Assembly: GCF_002900965.1 (NCBI RefSeq)
Contig: NZ_PJOM01000002.1
Span: 186,001 to 250,000, forward strand
Direction of reading: 5' to 3'
From: Pseudotabrizicola formosa
GTDB taxonomy: Bacteria > Pseudomonadota > Alphaproteobacteria > Rhodobacterales > Rhodobacteraceae
DNA: 64,000 nt
Both the position numbers and the translations under genes were made by a program. The notes under the pieces were generated by a model. It made no database searches. It saw only the letters and a program-made list of their open reading frames with translations, and had not been told where the DNA came from. Shown here piece after piece: positions 45,394 through 54,537 of this stretch; the first letter of the stretch is position 1, and each line of letters opens with the position of its first letter.

Positions 45394-48300
45394 TCATGCC
45401 TCGGGCAGATCTGCCATCAGCCGTGACAGATGATGCGCCAGCACCGCCACATTCGGCGGTTGCAGGATTGACAGGTGATCGCCCGGCACGTCAATCACTT
45501 CAAAGCCAGATGCCGCAACAGCGGCCCAGCCAAGCCCGTCCTGCGTGCTTTCGGGGCTGTCGAAGATGTTGCCTTCGGCCCGGAAGATTGTCAGCGGCCG
45601 GGTGATCGGCGTGACCTCATAGGCCTGCACCGCAAGCTCGGCTGCCACCATGAACCGGTCCACCGACATCGGCGCGGCCTTGTCCGGGGGCTGACGTTTC
45701 AGCCGCAGTTTCTTGACCCGGTAGACCGCATCCGCCCAGCGGTTTGCGACAATCCCCGCCAGATGCAATGGCCCGCGCCGCAGCAATTGGCGCAGATGCA
45801 CCCCCAGCCGCGCCCGGCCCGAAAGCCGCGTCCTGCCGCCCGGGCCGGCGCTGTCGAACATCGCGATCACCCGCACCTCGCGCCCGGCGCTGATCAGCTG
45901 CTGTGCCAGGTCATAGGCGACATAGCTGGCAAGCGACACCGCCGCCAGACTGATGGGGCCTTGGGGAAATGTCTTCATGATTTCCTCGGCATAGGCGCGT
46001 GCGGTTTCCTGAACGCCCATCGGCGTATCCGGAGCCAGCAAGCCGACCGTCAGCCCGAACACCGGTTGATCCGGCCCCAGGGCCTGCGCCAGGGGGCGGA
46101 AATGTTCTTCGTTGCGGCCCAGCACATGCACCCCAAACAGCGGCGGCAGGCTGCCGCTCGGCTGGATCGGGATGATATAGCGCGGTCCCGACTGCGCCGC
46201 AGTCAGCGCCTGGGCAAGCGCGCGCGGGGTCGGCCGGCGGTGCAGGTCGGCCACGCCCAGCCGGTGCCCAAGCGCCGCCTCGATCCGGCCGATCAGCTGC
46301 ACCGCCAGCAGCGAATGGCCCCCCAGATCGTGAAAGTCATCCTCCGGCCCGACCGCCTCCACCCCCAGGGTCTGCGCCATCAGCTCGGCAATCTGGCGCG
46401 TGACCGGGTCGTCACTTGGCACCACGCTGGCCGCTTGCGCCGCATCGGGCACCGGCAGGGCCGCAGTGTCGATCTTGCCACCCGGGGTGCGCGGAAAATC
46501 GGCCACCGGCACAATCACCGGCACCATATGCGGCGGCAGATGTCCGGCCACTGCCATGCGCAGCGCGACCGGGTCTGGCAGCGGCTGCCCGTCCGCGGCC
46601 GCCACCCAGGCCACCAGCCGCGCGCCGGGCGTGCCCGCACCCAGCACCTGCGCCAGCGCCCGGCCCACGCTGGCCTCGCGCTCCAGCGCCCGTTCGACAT
46701 GGCGCAGGTCGATGCGGAAGCCGCGCAGCTTGACCTGCCGGTCGCGCCGCCCCAGAAAGGCCAGCGCCCCGTCTGGCCGCCAGCGCGCCATATCGCCGGT
46801 GCGGTAGATCCGCCCCAGGCCCAGAAAGCGGTCCGGCCCGAAAGCCTCGTCAGTCTGCGCCGCGTGGCCGATATAGCCATCGCTGACCGCAGGCCCGCCG
46901 ATCCACAACTCCCCCGCTGCCGTGGGCGGGGCGAGTGACCCGTCCGGGGCCAGCACATAGGCGCGTGCATGCGCTGTCGGGCGGCCGATCGGAATATCCT
47001 CACCTGCCGTCACCGGCCCCGGCTCATGCAGCGTGCAGGTGATCGTTGCCTCGGTTGGCCCGTAGCCATTCATCCAGCGCGCCCCGCGCGTGATCCGCTG
47101 CCAGGTGGCCAGGGCGCGCGGGCTGATCTGCTCGCCGCCGACGATCACCAGCCGCACCGTGGGCGGCAGGTGCAGCCCGTCGCGCGCCATCTCGTCGACC
47201 AGAACATGCCAGAAGGCGGTGGGCAGGTTCAGCACGGTGATGTCGCAGCGCGCCACCTCTTCCAGAAACACCCGGACCGACCCCGCCATCGCCTCGGTGC
47301 GCAGGATCAGCTTGGCCCCGGCCAGCAGGGTGGGAATGATCTCTTCGATCGACACATCAAAGGACAGGCTGGCGAATTGCAAGACATGGTCCGACTGGGT
47401 CAGGCCAAAGGCGGCGATCATGGCGCTGGCATGGGCCGACAGGGCGCGCATCGGCACCTTCACCCCTTTGGGCACCCCGGTCGAGCCCGAGGTATAGATC
47501 ACATAGGCCAGTCGGTCCGGATCGGGCGGCAGAAAATCGGGCGGCGGTGCCTGCCCCTCGGGGGCCTCCGGGGTCAGCACCTGTACAGCGCCATAGGCTG
47601 CCCCCGCCTGCGGCTGCGCGATCATCAGGCGCGTGCCGCTGTCTTGCAGCATATGGGTGATCAGACCCTCGGGATAGGAAGGGTCAAGCGGCAGAAAGGC
47701 CGCCCCCGCCCGCAGCACCGCCAGCATGGCAATGATGAAATCCGGCCCGCGCGTCAGGCAGATCGCGACAACCTGCCCCGGTCCGGCGCCGGCCTGCGCC
47801 AGCCGTCCGGCCAGATCCTCCACCCGGGCGTTCAGCGTCAGATAATCCAGAACAGCGTGCTGCCCCGCCAGCCGCAGGGCCGAGGCTCTGCCGCGCTGCC
47901 GTGCCGTTTGGGCAAAGCGCAAGGCAACGCAGGGGTCATCCGGGGCCAACTTACGGTCGGGCCGCGCCAGAGCCATCAGCGCCGCCTCTTCCGCGGGCGA
48001 CAGCATCTGCAAACCGGCCAGCGGCGTTTCCGGCCCTGCCGCCGCAAAGGCCTCCAGCAGCCGGGCCATATGGTCCAGCATCGCCTGTGCCTTGCTGTCC
48101 GCGACCACCGCCGGGTCGTATTCCAGCAGCAACAGCAGGCCCGCATCGCCATAGGCCGACAGTGTCAGGGGCAGGGCACCTTCTTCGCGCAACTCCACCC
48201 GCCGGCGCGCCCAGTCCGGCCCCAGGTGCCGCATGGTTTCGCTCAGGGTGGCGCGTTCGAACATCACCATCGACCCGAACATTTGCTCGGTGCCGGGCAA

Positions 48301-49320
48301 GCCGCACCACCGCCGGATATCGGTCAGCGCGGCATGCTCATGGCCGCGCAGCAAGAGCGACTCCGCCCGCAACGCTGCCAAGAAGTCATCCACCTTGTGC
48401 GACGGGCTGATCTGCACCTTCATCGGCAGGGTGTTGATCAGGCAGCCCACACTGCGGGCCGTGCCCGGCACGATATGGCGGCCGGCGCGCGTGGCCCCGA
48501 ACACCGCCGTGCCCTGACCGGTCCAGCGCGCCACGACCATCCCCCAGGCCGCGTGCACCACCGTGGCCAGCGTCGCCCCCGCCGCCCCGGCCCGCGCCAC
48601 AAGTGCCGTTGTCAGCGCTGTATCCAGGCGTCGCTCCAGCACGCGCTTGCGCGCCAGGCCACTGTCGCCCCCCTCTTCGGTCAACGGATTGGGATGATCA
48701 AACCCCTGCAGATAGGCGCCAAAAAACGCTTCCGATGCCTGCGTGTCCTGTGCGGCAAGCGCTTTGGCATAGGCCAGAAATCCGACCGCCGGGGCAGGGG
48801 GCAAGGGGCGGCCCTTCACCGCGGCAAACACCTCGTCCAGTACGATGGCCATGCTGCGCCCGTCGATCAGGGCGTGATGCACGGTCCAGACCATCACCGC
48901 CTGTCGCGGCCCTAGCTGCGCCAGCAGCACCCGCCAGGAGGGCGCCGCCTCCAGATCGACCCCCGCCGCGCGGTCGGCTTCCAGAAACTGATGCAGCATC
49001 CCTGCCCGCCGCCGCTCGGGCAGCGCAGACCAGTCCTCAACCGTCAGCGACACCTCGATGCGGTCGCGCAGCACCTGCACCGGGGCCACGCGCTTGCGCC
49101 ACAAAATTGACAGCCGCAACGCCTCGTGCCGGGCCGACACCTGGGTCCAGGCCGCACGCAGGGCGGCGGGGTCCACCACCTCGTCGTCCAGATGCACCAC
49201 GACCTGTTCCAGATTGACCCATGGCCGCCCCGCCAGCACGCTTTCATAGACCATGCCCAGTTGCAGCGGTGTCAGCGCATGGTCCATCGGTGCGGGGTCG
49301 GGCAGCGGGGCGCGGGTCAT
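45394..49320 (-). CDS. Single-module non-ribosomal peptide synthetase (C-A-T-TE)
   Basis: A 1308-residue NRPS. Condensation domain ~13-430 has intact HHALIDG (148-154). Adenylation domain ~455-950 has YVIYTSGSTGVPKGV (A3), FDVSIEEIIPTLLAGAK (A4), NGYGPTEATI (A5) and RIYRTGDMARW (A7). The carrier domain has DLGGHSLLAVQLIGRIE with the phosphopantetheine serine. The thioesterase runs from PPLFGVHVLG to the end. In the TE the usual GxSxG is AAVSLAS: the serine is present but both glycines are replaced. The His appears in VPGDHLSIL. Its ATG overlaps the flippase stop (ATGA), and galM follows. Substrate cannot be read safely. No phosphopantetheinyl transferase is nearby. Confidence 0.93.
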   Translation of the reverse strand: MTRAPLPDPAPMDHALTPLQLGMVYESVLAGRPWVNLEQVVVHLDDEVVDPAALRAAWTQVSARHEALRLSILWRKRVAPVQVLRDRIEVSLTVEDWSALPERRRAGMLHQFLEADRAAGVDLEAAPSWRVLLAQLGPRQAVMVWTVHHALIDGRSMAIVLDEVFAAVKGRPLPPAPAVGFLAYAKALAAQDTQASEAFFGAYLQGFDHPNPLTEEGGDSGLARKRVLERRLDTALTTALVARAGAAGATLATVVHAAWGMVVARWTGQGTAVFGATRAGRHIVPGTARSVGCLINTLPMKVQISPSHKVDDFLAALRAESLLLRGHEHAALTDIRRWCGLPGTEQMFGSMVMFERATLSETMRHLGPDWARRRVELREEGALPLTLSAYGDAGLLLLLEYDPAVVADSKAQAMLDHMARLLEAFAAAGPETPLAGLQMLSPAEEAALMALARPDRKLAPDDPCVALRFAQTARQRGRASALRLAGQHAVLDYLTLNARVEDLAGRLAQAGAGPGQVVAICLTRGPDFIIAMLAVLRAGAAFLPLDPSYPEGLITHMLQDSGTRLMIAQPQAGAAYGAVQVLTPEAPEGQAPPPDFLPPDPDRLAYVIYTSGSTGVPKGVKVPMRALSAHASAMIAAFGLTQSDHVLQFASLSFDVSIEEIIPTLLAGAKLILRTEAMAGSVRVFLEEVARCDITVLNLPTAFWHVLVDEMARDGLHLPPTVRLVIVGGEQISPRALATWQRITRGARWMNGYGPTEATITCTLHEPGPVTAGEDIPIGRPTAHARAYVLAPDGSLAPPTAAGELWIGGPAVSDGYIGHAAQTDEAFGPDRFLGLGRIYRTGDMARWRPDGALAFLGRRDRQVKLRGFRIDLRHVERALEREASVGRALAQVLGAGTPGARLVAWVAAADGQPLPDPVALRMAVAGHLPPHMVPVIVPVADFPRTPGGKIDTAALPVPDAAQAASVVPSDDPVTRQIAELMAQTLGVEAVGPEDDFHDLGGHSLLAVQLIGRIEAALGHRLGVADLHRRPTPRALAQALTAAQSGPRYIIPIQPSGSLPPLFGVHVLGRNEEHFRPLAQALGPDQPVFGLTVGLLAPDTPMGVQETARAYAEEIMKTFPQGPISLAAVSLASYVAYDLAQQLISAGREVRVIAMFDSAGPGGRTRLSGRARLGVHLRQLLRRGPLHLAGIVANRWADAVYRVKKLRLKRQPPDKAAPMSVDRFMVAAELAVQAYEVTPITRPLTIFRAEGNIFDSPESTQDGLGWAAVAASGFEVIDVPGDHLSILQPPNVAVLAHHLSRLMADLPEA

Positions 49321-50693
49321 GGCGTGCCCCCCCGGAACTGCGTCAGCAGGTCGGCAATCGCCACATGGTCCACCCCGATGGCCCCCGCCGCGATCAGCAG
49401 GCCCAGCAGCAGGAAGGTCAGGTCATGAAGCGCGTCCCAGGCCCCGTGCCGCCGCGCCAGCCAGATCAGCAACGGATACACCGCCAGCGCGGCAAAGGCC
49501 TGCCCCAGCAGCGCGCCCACCAGACCCAGCCATTCTGCCCCGATGATCAGCCCGCAGACCAGAAACAGCGCCCGCGCCGCCGTCAGCAGGAAATAGGCCC
49601 GGCTGTCCCCCGCCGCCAAGGCCGCCTGATCATAGGTCATGCCGATCACCGATGGAATCTGCACCACCGCGATCAGCACCACGATGGCCCCCGCCGTCGC
49701 ATAGCGCGGATCATAGAGCAGGCCCACAATCCACTCGCCGCCAAAGGCCATCGCCGTCAGCAGGCCCAGCGTCACCGAAGTCAGCCCGAAACGCAGCTGG
49801 CGCAACCGCGCAAAATTCCCCGCCGATGTTCCGGGCGGGCGTTCACGGTACAGCGGTATCAGGATGCGCCCGCCGATGGTCTGGCCAAGAAGCATCGGAA
49901 AAGACGCCAGAAAGAACCCGATATTGTACAGCCCCAGCTGCTCCAGCGTCAGGTATTTGCCCAGGATCGCCTTGTCGCCTTGCGCCACCAGAAACCCGCA
50001 GGCGGTGGACAAAAACAGCCAGAACCCGAAATGCAAAAGATCCCGCGCTGCCGCAGGCTCCCAGGACAACCGGCTTTGGGGGCCGGGCAGCGCAAAGCGC
50101 ACCAGCGCCAGCCGCGCGCCGGATGACACGATCCACCCCGCCACCAGCGCCCAGACCGACTCTGTGGCCCAGGCCAGCCCCACCATGACCACCAGCCCGA
50201 CCGCTTGCGACATCAGGTCCAGCGCCGTCAACCGCCCCAGCCGCAAATGCCGCGCCGCGCTGTCCACCCGCGCAGGCTCCAAGCCATGCAACAGCAGCGA
50301 GAACCCGGCCACCGGCAGGATCAAGGCAAGCTCCGGCTGTCCGTAGAACTGCGCCGCAGGCCAGGCAATCGCCGCCGAGGCCAGCCACAGAACAGCCCCG
50401 CGCACGACCTGAATGGTATAGGCGGTGTTCAGAAAGGCCGGATCATCGCCGCGCCGATGCTGCAGAATGGCAGGATGCGTGCCCATGTCGGAAAACATCG
50501 TCAGCCCGACAATGAACACCGAAACCAGCGCCATCAGACCAAAGGCTTCGGGAAACAGCAGCCGCGTCAGGATCAGGTTCGACACCAGCCGCAGCGCCTG
50601 ACTGCCGCCATAGCCCAGGGCTGTCCAGGTAGAGCTGCGCAATGCACGCGCAGAGAGTCCGTCGCCGCGGAACCGTGTCATGACCGGGCTCAT
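49317..50693 (-). CDS. Polysaccharide-type flippase (MOP superfamily, Wzx-like)
   Basis: A 458-residue membrane protein with 12-14 helices of the oligosaccharide flippase family. The start STWTALGYGGSQALRLVSNLILTRLLFPEAFGLMALVSVF is the N-terminal polysaccharide-synthesis motif. The central QGDKAILGKYLTLEQLGLYNIGFFLASFP and C-terminal helices match. These proteins move lipid-linked glycans across the inner membrane. I chose the ATG at 50693 (AAGG 11 bases upstream); a longer frame to 50753 is unlikely. It is the first gene of an operon with an NRPS (ATGA overlap) and galM. A flippase coupled to a one-module NRPS suggests transport of an aminoacylated lipid or glycan. Confidence 0.9.
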   Translation of the reverse strand: MSPVMTRFRGDGLSARALRSSTWTALGYGGSQALRLVSNLILTRLLFPEAFGLMALVSVFIVGLTMFSDMGTHPAILQHRRGDDPAFLNTAYTIQVVRGAVLWLASAAIAWPAAQFYGQPELALILPVAGFSLLLHGLEPARVDSAARHLRLGRLTALDLMSQAVGLVVMVGLAWATESVWALVAGWIVSSGARLALVRFALPGPQSRLSWEPAAARDLLHFGFWLFLSTACGFLVAQGDKAILGKYLTLEQLGLYNIGFFLASFPMLLGQTIGGRILIPLYRERPPGTSAGNFARLRQLRFGLTSVTLGLLTAMAFGGEWIVGLLYDPRYATAGAIVVLIAVVQIPSVIGMTYDQAALAAGDSRAYFLLTAARALFLVCGLIIGAEWLGLVGALLGQAFAALAVYPLLIWLARRHGAWDALHDLTFLLLGLLIAAGAIGVDHVAIADLLTQFRGGTP

Positions 50694-51123
50694 CACAGTG
50701 CAAACCTTGCGCAAATGTCTGGCGGCGGCCCGCCCCCCGGCGACCACACTCAATTTCGTTAACCTGCCCCAAACCAGCCCGGGGCTTCAAGCCCCTGATT
50801 TGGCAACGGTGTTTTGCCGGATGCGGCCTTACGGGGGGTGGGCGCTTGCCCATCTGCCTTGGGTCACGCAGGCTCCGCGCCATTGCCAAGCCGGATCGCG
50901 GCACCGCCCGGCAGGCTTGGCTCCCCGGACACCGACGCAAACTGTCCGCGATTGGCCGGGTGATGCCGCCAGCCGCCAGCAGTTTTCCGCATGACTTTCT
51001 GAAACGATCACGGGCACTCAAAGCGCGGAGGCAGAGCCCGCCACTTTCTTAACAATCCGTGAATTTCCAAAGGCAACCCTTTGAAATCAAACGGTCCTTG
51101 TCCCTGTAACACAGGGGGAAATC
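50694..51123 (-). other. 430-bp non-coding leader upstream of the flippase-NRPS operon
   Basis: I find no gene here. On the minus strand it can fold strongly. GCCAAGCC (50885-50892) pairs with GGCTTGGC (50914-50921). CAAACCAG (50770-50777) pairs with TGATTTG (50796-50802) around an inner GGGGC-TTCAA-GCCCC. TGGGC-GCTT-GCCCA also lies in it. The right end holds CCCTGT-AAC-ACAGGG (51102-51116), which may end the tauC mRNA, overlapping copy 2 of the promoter-like element. Confidence 0.45.
51081..51120 (+). promoter_or_regulatory. Promoter-like element TTGA-N20-TGTAACACAGGGGGAA, copy 2
   Basis: TTGAAA (51081-51086) and TGTAAC (51105-51110), spacer 18, then ACACAGGGGGAA. The 16-mer and spacing are the same as at 12639-12678. 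A plus-strand transcript would start near 51113, run antisense into the 3' end of tauC, and meet a T-run at 51150-51155. Confidence 0.35.
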
Positions 51124-52374
51124 TCACCCCCGGCCCTTCCACGGCACCAGTTTTTTCTCGGCCATGCGCATCACAATGTCGATCCCATAGCCGATGATCC
51201 CGATCAGGATGATCCCCATGACCACAATATCGGTCAGCTGGAATTTTGACGCCGCGATGATCATCATGCCCGCCCCTTTCTGCGCCGCCACCAGTTCGGC
51301 CGCGACCACCGTGCCCCAGCACACCCCCATCGCAACCCGCGCGCCGGTAAAGATATCGGGCAGGCTGTTGGGGATGATCACATGCCGCAGGATCTGCGCC
51401 TTGCTCGCCCCCAGGGAATAGGCCGCGTGAATTTTCGACAGCTTCACCCCCGAAACCCCCGACCGCGCCGCGATGGTCATGATCCACAGGGCGGCCAGGA
51501 ACAGCAGCACCACCTTGCCGGTCTCCCAGATCCCGAACCAGATGATCACCAGCGGGATCAGCGCCAAGGGCGGGACAGGGCGCATGAATTCCACGATCGG
51601 ATCGAACCAGCCGCGGAACCAGCCCGACAGCCCCATCGCATAGCCCAAGGGGATGCCCACCAGCGACCCCAGCACAAACCCCGCCATCACCCGCGCCAGC
51701 GAGGCCCCCAGATGTCCCCAAAGCGAGGTGTTCTGAAAGCCGTTGGTTGCAATCTCAATGAACCGCGCCACCACCGCTTCGGGCGCGGGCAGCCAGATCG
51801 GCTCCATCTGCATGCCGCGCGCCGCCTGAAAGTTCAGCGCGCCGCGCGGGGTCAGCGTGACCGAGCCCCCGGTGACCGCCACCTGATCGTCCACCGCCAC
51901 CGGCTGGCCATTGATCGCCACCACCTGCGCGCCCTCGCCATCATTCTCGACCACGCGCAGCAGCACCGACCGCCAGGCCTGCACCACTGCCACATCGCCC
52001 TGGGCAAAGCCGCTGGCTTGGGCTGCGGTCGGTTCTGTGGGCACCTCATCCGCGGCATGCACCAGGATCCGCACCTCGGCCTGCGCTTCCGCACCGCCTT
52101 CTGCGCGGGCGGTGTAGGTAAAGCCTGCCTCACCCACAAACGGACCCGGCACATGCAGCGGCACGATGCTCGATCCGGTAAAGGCCCCCCAGATCAGGAA
52201 CACCGACAAGACAGAGATCACGCTGGCCACCCGGTCGGGCTGAATGGCGGACTCGTCGCCGAAGGTTACCGTTTTCAGCGATGTGAAGTCGTGCCGCCCG
52301 CGATGCGCCTTGATGCGGCCCCAGACCAGCATCGAGACCACGAAGATCGCCACATAGAACAGCAACACCATCAT
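51124..52374 (-). CDS. tauC: Taurine ABC transporter permease with a large periplasmic insert
   Basis: A 416-residue permease. The usual TauC is about 270 residues; here residues ~1-195 are additional. They comprise two helices (MMVLLFYVAIFVVSMLVWG and VASVISVLSVFLIWGAFTG) around a cytoplasmic loop, then a periplasmic-looking beta-rich domain (65-190: GEAGFTYTARAEGGAEAQAEVRILVH...). The standard core follows, with SLARVMAGFVLGSLVGIPLGYAMGL and the EAA loop AAYSLGASKAQILRHVIIPNSLPDIFTG. Its start overlaps the tauB stop. It is the last gene of tauABC. The insert's role is unknown; it might contact the binding protein. Confidence 0.9.
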   Translation of the reverse strand: MMVLLFYVAIFVVSMLVWGRIKAHRGRHDFTSLKTVTFGDESAIQPDRVASVISVLSVFLIWGAFTGSSIVPLHVPGPFVGEAGFTYTARAEGGAEAQAEVRILVHAADEVPTEPTAAQASGFAQGDVAVVQAWRSVLLRVVENDGEGAQVVAINGQPVAVDDQVAVTGGSVTLTPRGALNFQAARGMQMEPIWLPAPEAVVARFIEIATNGFQNTSLWGHLGASLARVMAGFVLGSLVGIPLGYAMGLSGWFRGWFDPIVEFMRPVPPLALIPLVIIWFGIWETGKVVLLFLAALWIMTIAARSGVSGVKLSKIHAAYSLGASKAQILRHVIIPNSLPDIFTGARVAMGVCWGTVVAAELVAAQKGAGMMIIAASKFQLTDIVVMGIILIGIIGYGIDIVMRMAEKKLVPWKGRG

Positions 52375-53177
52375 GCGGCACCTTCTTTCTTGCCCATGAT
52401 TTCCTCTTCCATCCCCCAGATCATCGAGAGGATTTCCTCACGCGTTTCGGCAAAGCCTGCGGATTTCTTGACCTCGCGCAGGTCCATGTTCACCCCCCGC
52501 TCGGCAAAGGGCAGGTTGTATTCGCGGAAAATCCGGCCCGGTCGCGGGGCCATCACCAGCAGGCGTTCGCCCAGCAGCAGCGCCTCTTCGACCGAATGGG
52601 TGATCAGAACCACGGTCTTGCCGGTTTCCTTCCACAGCTTGAGCACAAGGCCCTGCATCTTTTCACGGGTCAGCGCGTCGAGCGCGCCCAAGGGTTCATC
52701 CATCAGGATCACATCGGGATCATTGGCCAGACAGCGGGCGAGCGCCACCCGTTGCTGCATGCCGCCCGACAGTTCATACACCGCCTTTTCGCCGAAATCA
52801 TGCAGGCCCACCGTTTCCAGCAGATGGTCGGTGATCTGGTCACGCTCCGCCTTGGCCATGCCCTTCATGCGCGGGCCAAAGTCGATGTTCTGGCGCACGT
52901 TCATCCATTCGAACAGGGCCCCCTGCTGGAACACCATGCCGCGCTCCGGCCCGGGGCCTGCCACCCGTTTGCCGCCCAAGAGGATCTGACCTTCGGTCGG
53001 GGCCAGAAAACCGGCAAGGATGTTCAGCAAGGTGGTCTTGCCGCAGCCGGACGGCCCGAGCACCGACAGAAGTTCACCCTGTTTCAGATCCAGCGAGACG
53101 TTTTGCAAAGCCTGTACCGCCGTGCCATTGGGCAAGTCAAAGCGCATCGAGACAGAGTCGATGATCAGTCCGGACAT
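52371..53177 (-). CDS. tauB: Taurine ABC transporter ATP-binding protein
   Basis: A 268-residue ATPase of the nitrate/sulfonate/taurine importer group. Walker A is GPSGCGKTTLLN, the signature is LSGGMQQRVALARCL, Walker B is VILMDEPLGALDALT, and the H-loop is VVLITHSVEEALLLGERL. The HSVEEA form is typical of TauB/SsuB. The start is 63 bp after tauA, beyond a perfect hairpin; its stop overlaps tauC (ATGA). Its C-terminal ~40 residues (ETREEILSMIWGMEEEIMGKKEG) extend the fold. Confidence 0.95.
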   Translation of the reverse strand: MSGLIIDSVSMRFDLPNGTAVQALQNVSLDLKQGELLSVLGPSGCGKTTLLNILAGFLAPTEGQILLGGKRVAGPGPERGMVFQQGALFEWMNVRQNIDFGPRMKGMAKAERDQITDHLLETVGLHDFGEKAVYELSGGMQQRVALARCLANDPDVILMDEPLGALDALTREKMQGLVLKLWKETGKTVVLITHSVEEALLLGERLLVMAPRPGRIFREYNLPFAERGVNMDLREVKKSAGFAETREEILSMIWGMEEEIMGKKEGAA

Positions 53178-53198
53178 AGGTCCTCCGGTGAAAAGACG

Positions 53199-53219
53199 GG
53201 CGACCCTGCACGGGTCGCC
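53199..53219 (-). other. Intercistronic hairpin between tauA and tauB
   Basis: GGCGACCC (53199-53206), loop TGCAC, GGGTCGCC (53212-53219): a perfect 8-bp stem just after the binding-protein gene. It likely protects tauA mRNA and reduces tauBC expression, as often seen for binding-protein operons. Confidence 0.6.
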
Positions 53220-53240
53220 GCAAGGCGTTTCAAGACTGGC

Positions 53241-54242
53241 TCACAGTCCCTGTGCGGCCGTCAGCGGTGCGGTGTTGACCGTGGCGTCATAGCTGGGCAG
53301 TGCGGCAGGGATCGATCCTGCGCTCACAAACACCTCGGCCACACCCTGCATGAACTCTTGTGCGCCACCGCCCAGCCATTTGGCAGAGAGTTGCTCTTCG
53401 ACAGACGGAAACACAAAGGTGCTCATGTCCTTTTCGGCGGTGGCTTCGTCGATGCCCGCATCCTTGGCGATGACCGGCAGCATTTCGGCCTTTTTGGACC
53501 CTTCGTTCCACATGGCGTTGCTGTCGGCGACCACTTTCAGGAAAGAGGCAACCACATCGGGGTTTTCCGCGACAAAGGATGCGGGCGAGGAGGTGACATC
53601 GAAGACCAGAATGCCAAGCGCCTCTTTTTCAGCGCCGGTCAGCAGGACATTGCCATGTTCCTTCATCCGGTTCAGTCCGCCGCCATAGCCACAGGCCATG
53701 TCGATAGAGCCCTGGGCAATGGCCGCCGCACCATCCGGCGGGGCCATGTCGACGATCTCAAGGCTGGCCAGATCGATGTTGAAATGGGCCATCTGTTTGA
53801 GAAAGCCATAATGGGCGGCGGTGCCGAGAGGAACGGCGACCTTTTTGCCGGCCAGATCGGCGACATTGTCCTTGGTGATGTCCAGATCACTGCGCACGAC
53901 GCAATTGTCATTGTCGGAATAGCTGACCGCCACGTCGATGATCTGCAGATCCTGCCCGGCGCTGGTGGCCACGACAAAGGGCGGCAGACCCTGCGACACG
54001 GCAAAATGCACGTCGCCGGCTGCCATCGCGGCAGACATGGCGGTGCCGGTGTCAAAGGCGACCCAGTTCACCTTCATGCCCAAAGCCTCGTCAAAGGTCC
54101 CGTTGGCTTTGGCGTATTGGAACGGCATCGGCCATTCCATGAAATAGGCCACCGTCACTTCGTCGAGCGCCATGGCGCTGGTTGTGCCTGCCAACAGGGC
54201 CACTGTCGCGGCGGCGCTTGTCAGTGTCTTGCGGAATGTCAT
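53241..54242 (-). CDS. tauA: Taurine ABC transporter substrate-binding protein
   Basis: A 333-residue periplasmic protein of the SsuA/TauA group. The signal peptide MTFRKTLTSAAATVALLAGTTSAMA is cleaved before LDEVTVAYF. The ligand-binding core begins YFMEWPMPFQYAKANGTFDEALGMKVNWVAFDTG. GKKVAVPLGTAAHYGFLKQ and AQGSIDMACGYGGGLNRM are family features. I chose the ATG at 54242 over a frame starting five codons earlier because the signal peptide starts here (GGAG upstream). It is divergent from tpa, sharing a 295-bp control region. Taurine is assigned from the adjoining tpa/xsc genes. Confidence 0.92.
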   Translation of the reverse strand: MTFRKTLTSAAATVALLAGTTSAMALDEVTVAYFMEWPMPFQYAKANGTFDEALGMKVNWVAFDTGTAMSAAMAAGDVHFAVSQGLPPFVVATSAGQDLQIIDVAVSYSDNDNCVVRSDLDITKDNVADLAGKKVAVPLGTAAHYGFLKQMAHFNIDLASLEIVDMAPPDGAAAIAQGSIDMACGYGGGLNRMKEHGNVLLTGAEKEALGILVFDVTSSPASFVAENPDVVASFLKVVADSNAMWNEGSKKAEMLPVIAKDAGIDEATAEKDMSTFVFPSVEEQLSAKWLGGGAQEFMQGVAEVFVSAGSIPAALPSYDATVNTAPLTAAQGL

Positions 54243-54426
54243 CCTTGGGTTCTCCATGTTGGGGTTATCGGTCTTTTTGTCTTGCCCTCATTGATCGGGG
54301 CGGTTTTGTCTGTGTCCAGCGGCTTGACCGGGTTTCAGCAAAACGGAAGGTCTGCTTCCGCCAAAGCCAGGTCATCGCTGTCTTAATCTTTGCCCTGCTT
54401 TGCCGTCGTGCAAAACGATTTTGTAA

Positions 54427-54458
54427 CTGGCCCTATCGGGCTGGGTGGTCTGGCCCTA
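54427..54458 (+). promoter_or_regulatory. TauR-type direct repeats upstream of tpa
   Basis: CTGGCCCTA occurs at 54427-54435 and 54450-54458, starts 23 bp apart. The TauR target in Rhodobacter capsulatus is a direct repeat of CTGGACYTAA, as I recall it. The same pitch recurs before xsc (57576 and 57599). The repeats lie 80-111 bp before the tpa start. Confidence 0.75.
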
Positions 54459-54537
54459 CGATTGCCTGCTGCAAAGGCGGATGCTGGCGCAAAGGGGCCA
54501 TTGCCGGCCCCGGCCTGGTCAGAGAAAGGTAGAGCCC

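Noticed and set aside
45475-46938. Long plus-strand frames opposite the NRPS (also 46969-48915)
   Set aside because: Arg/Pro/His-rich antisense shadows without ribosome-binding sites or recognisable domains.
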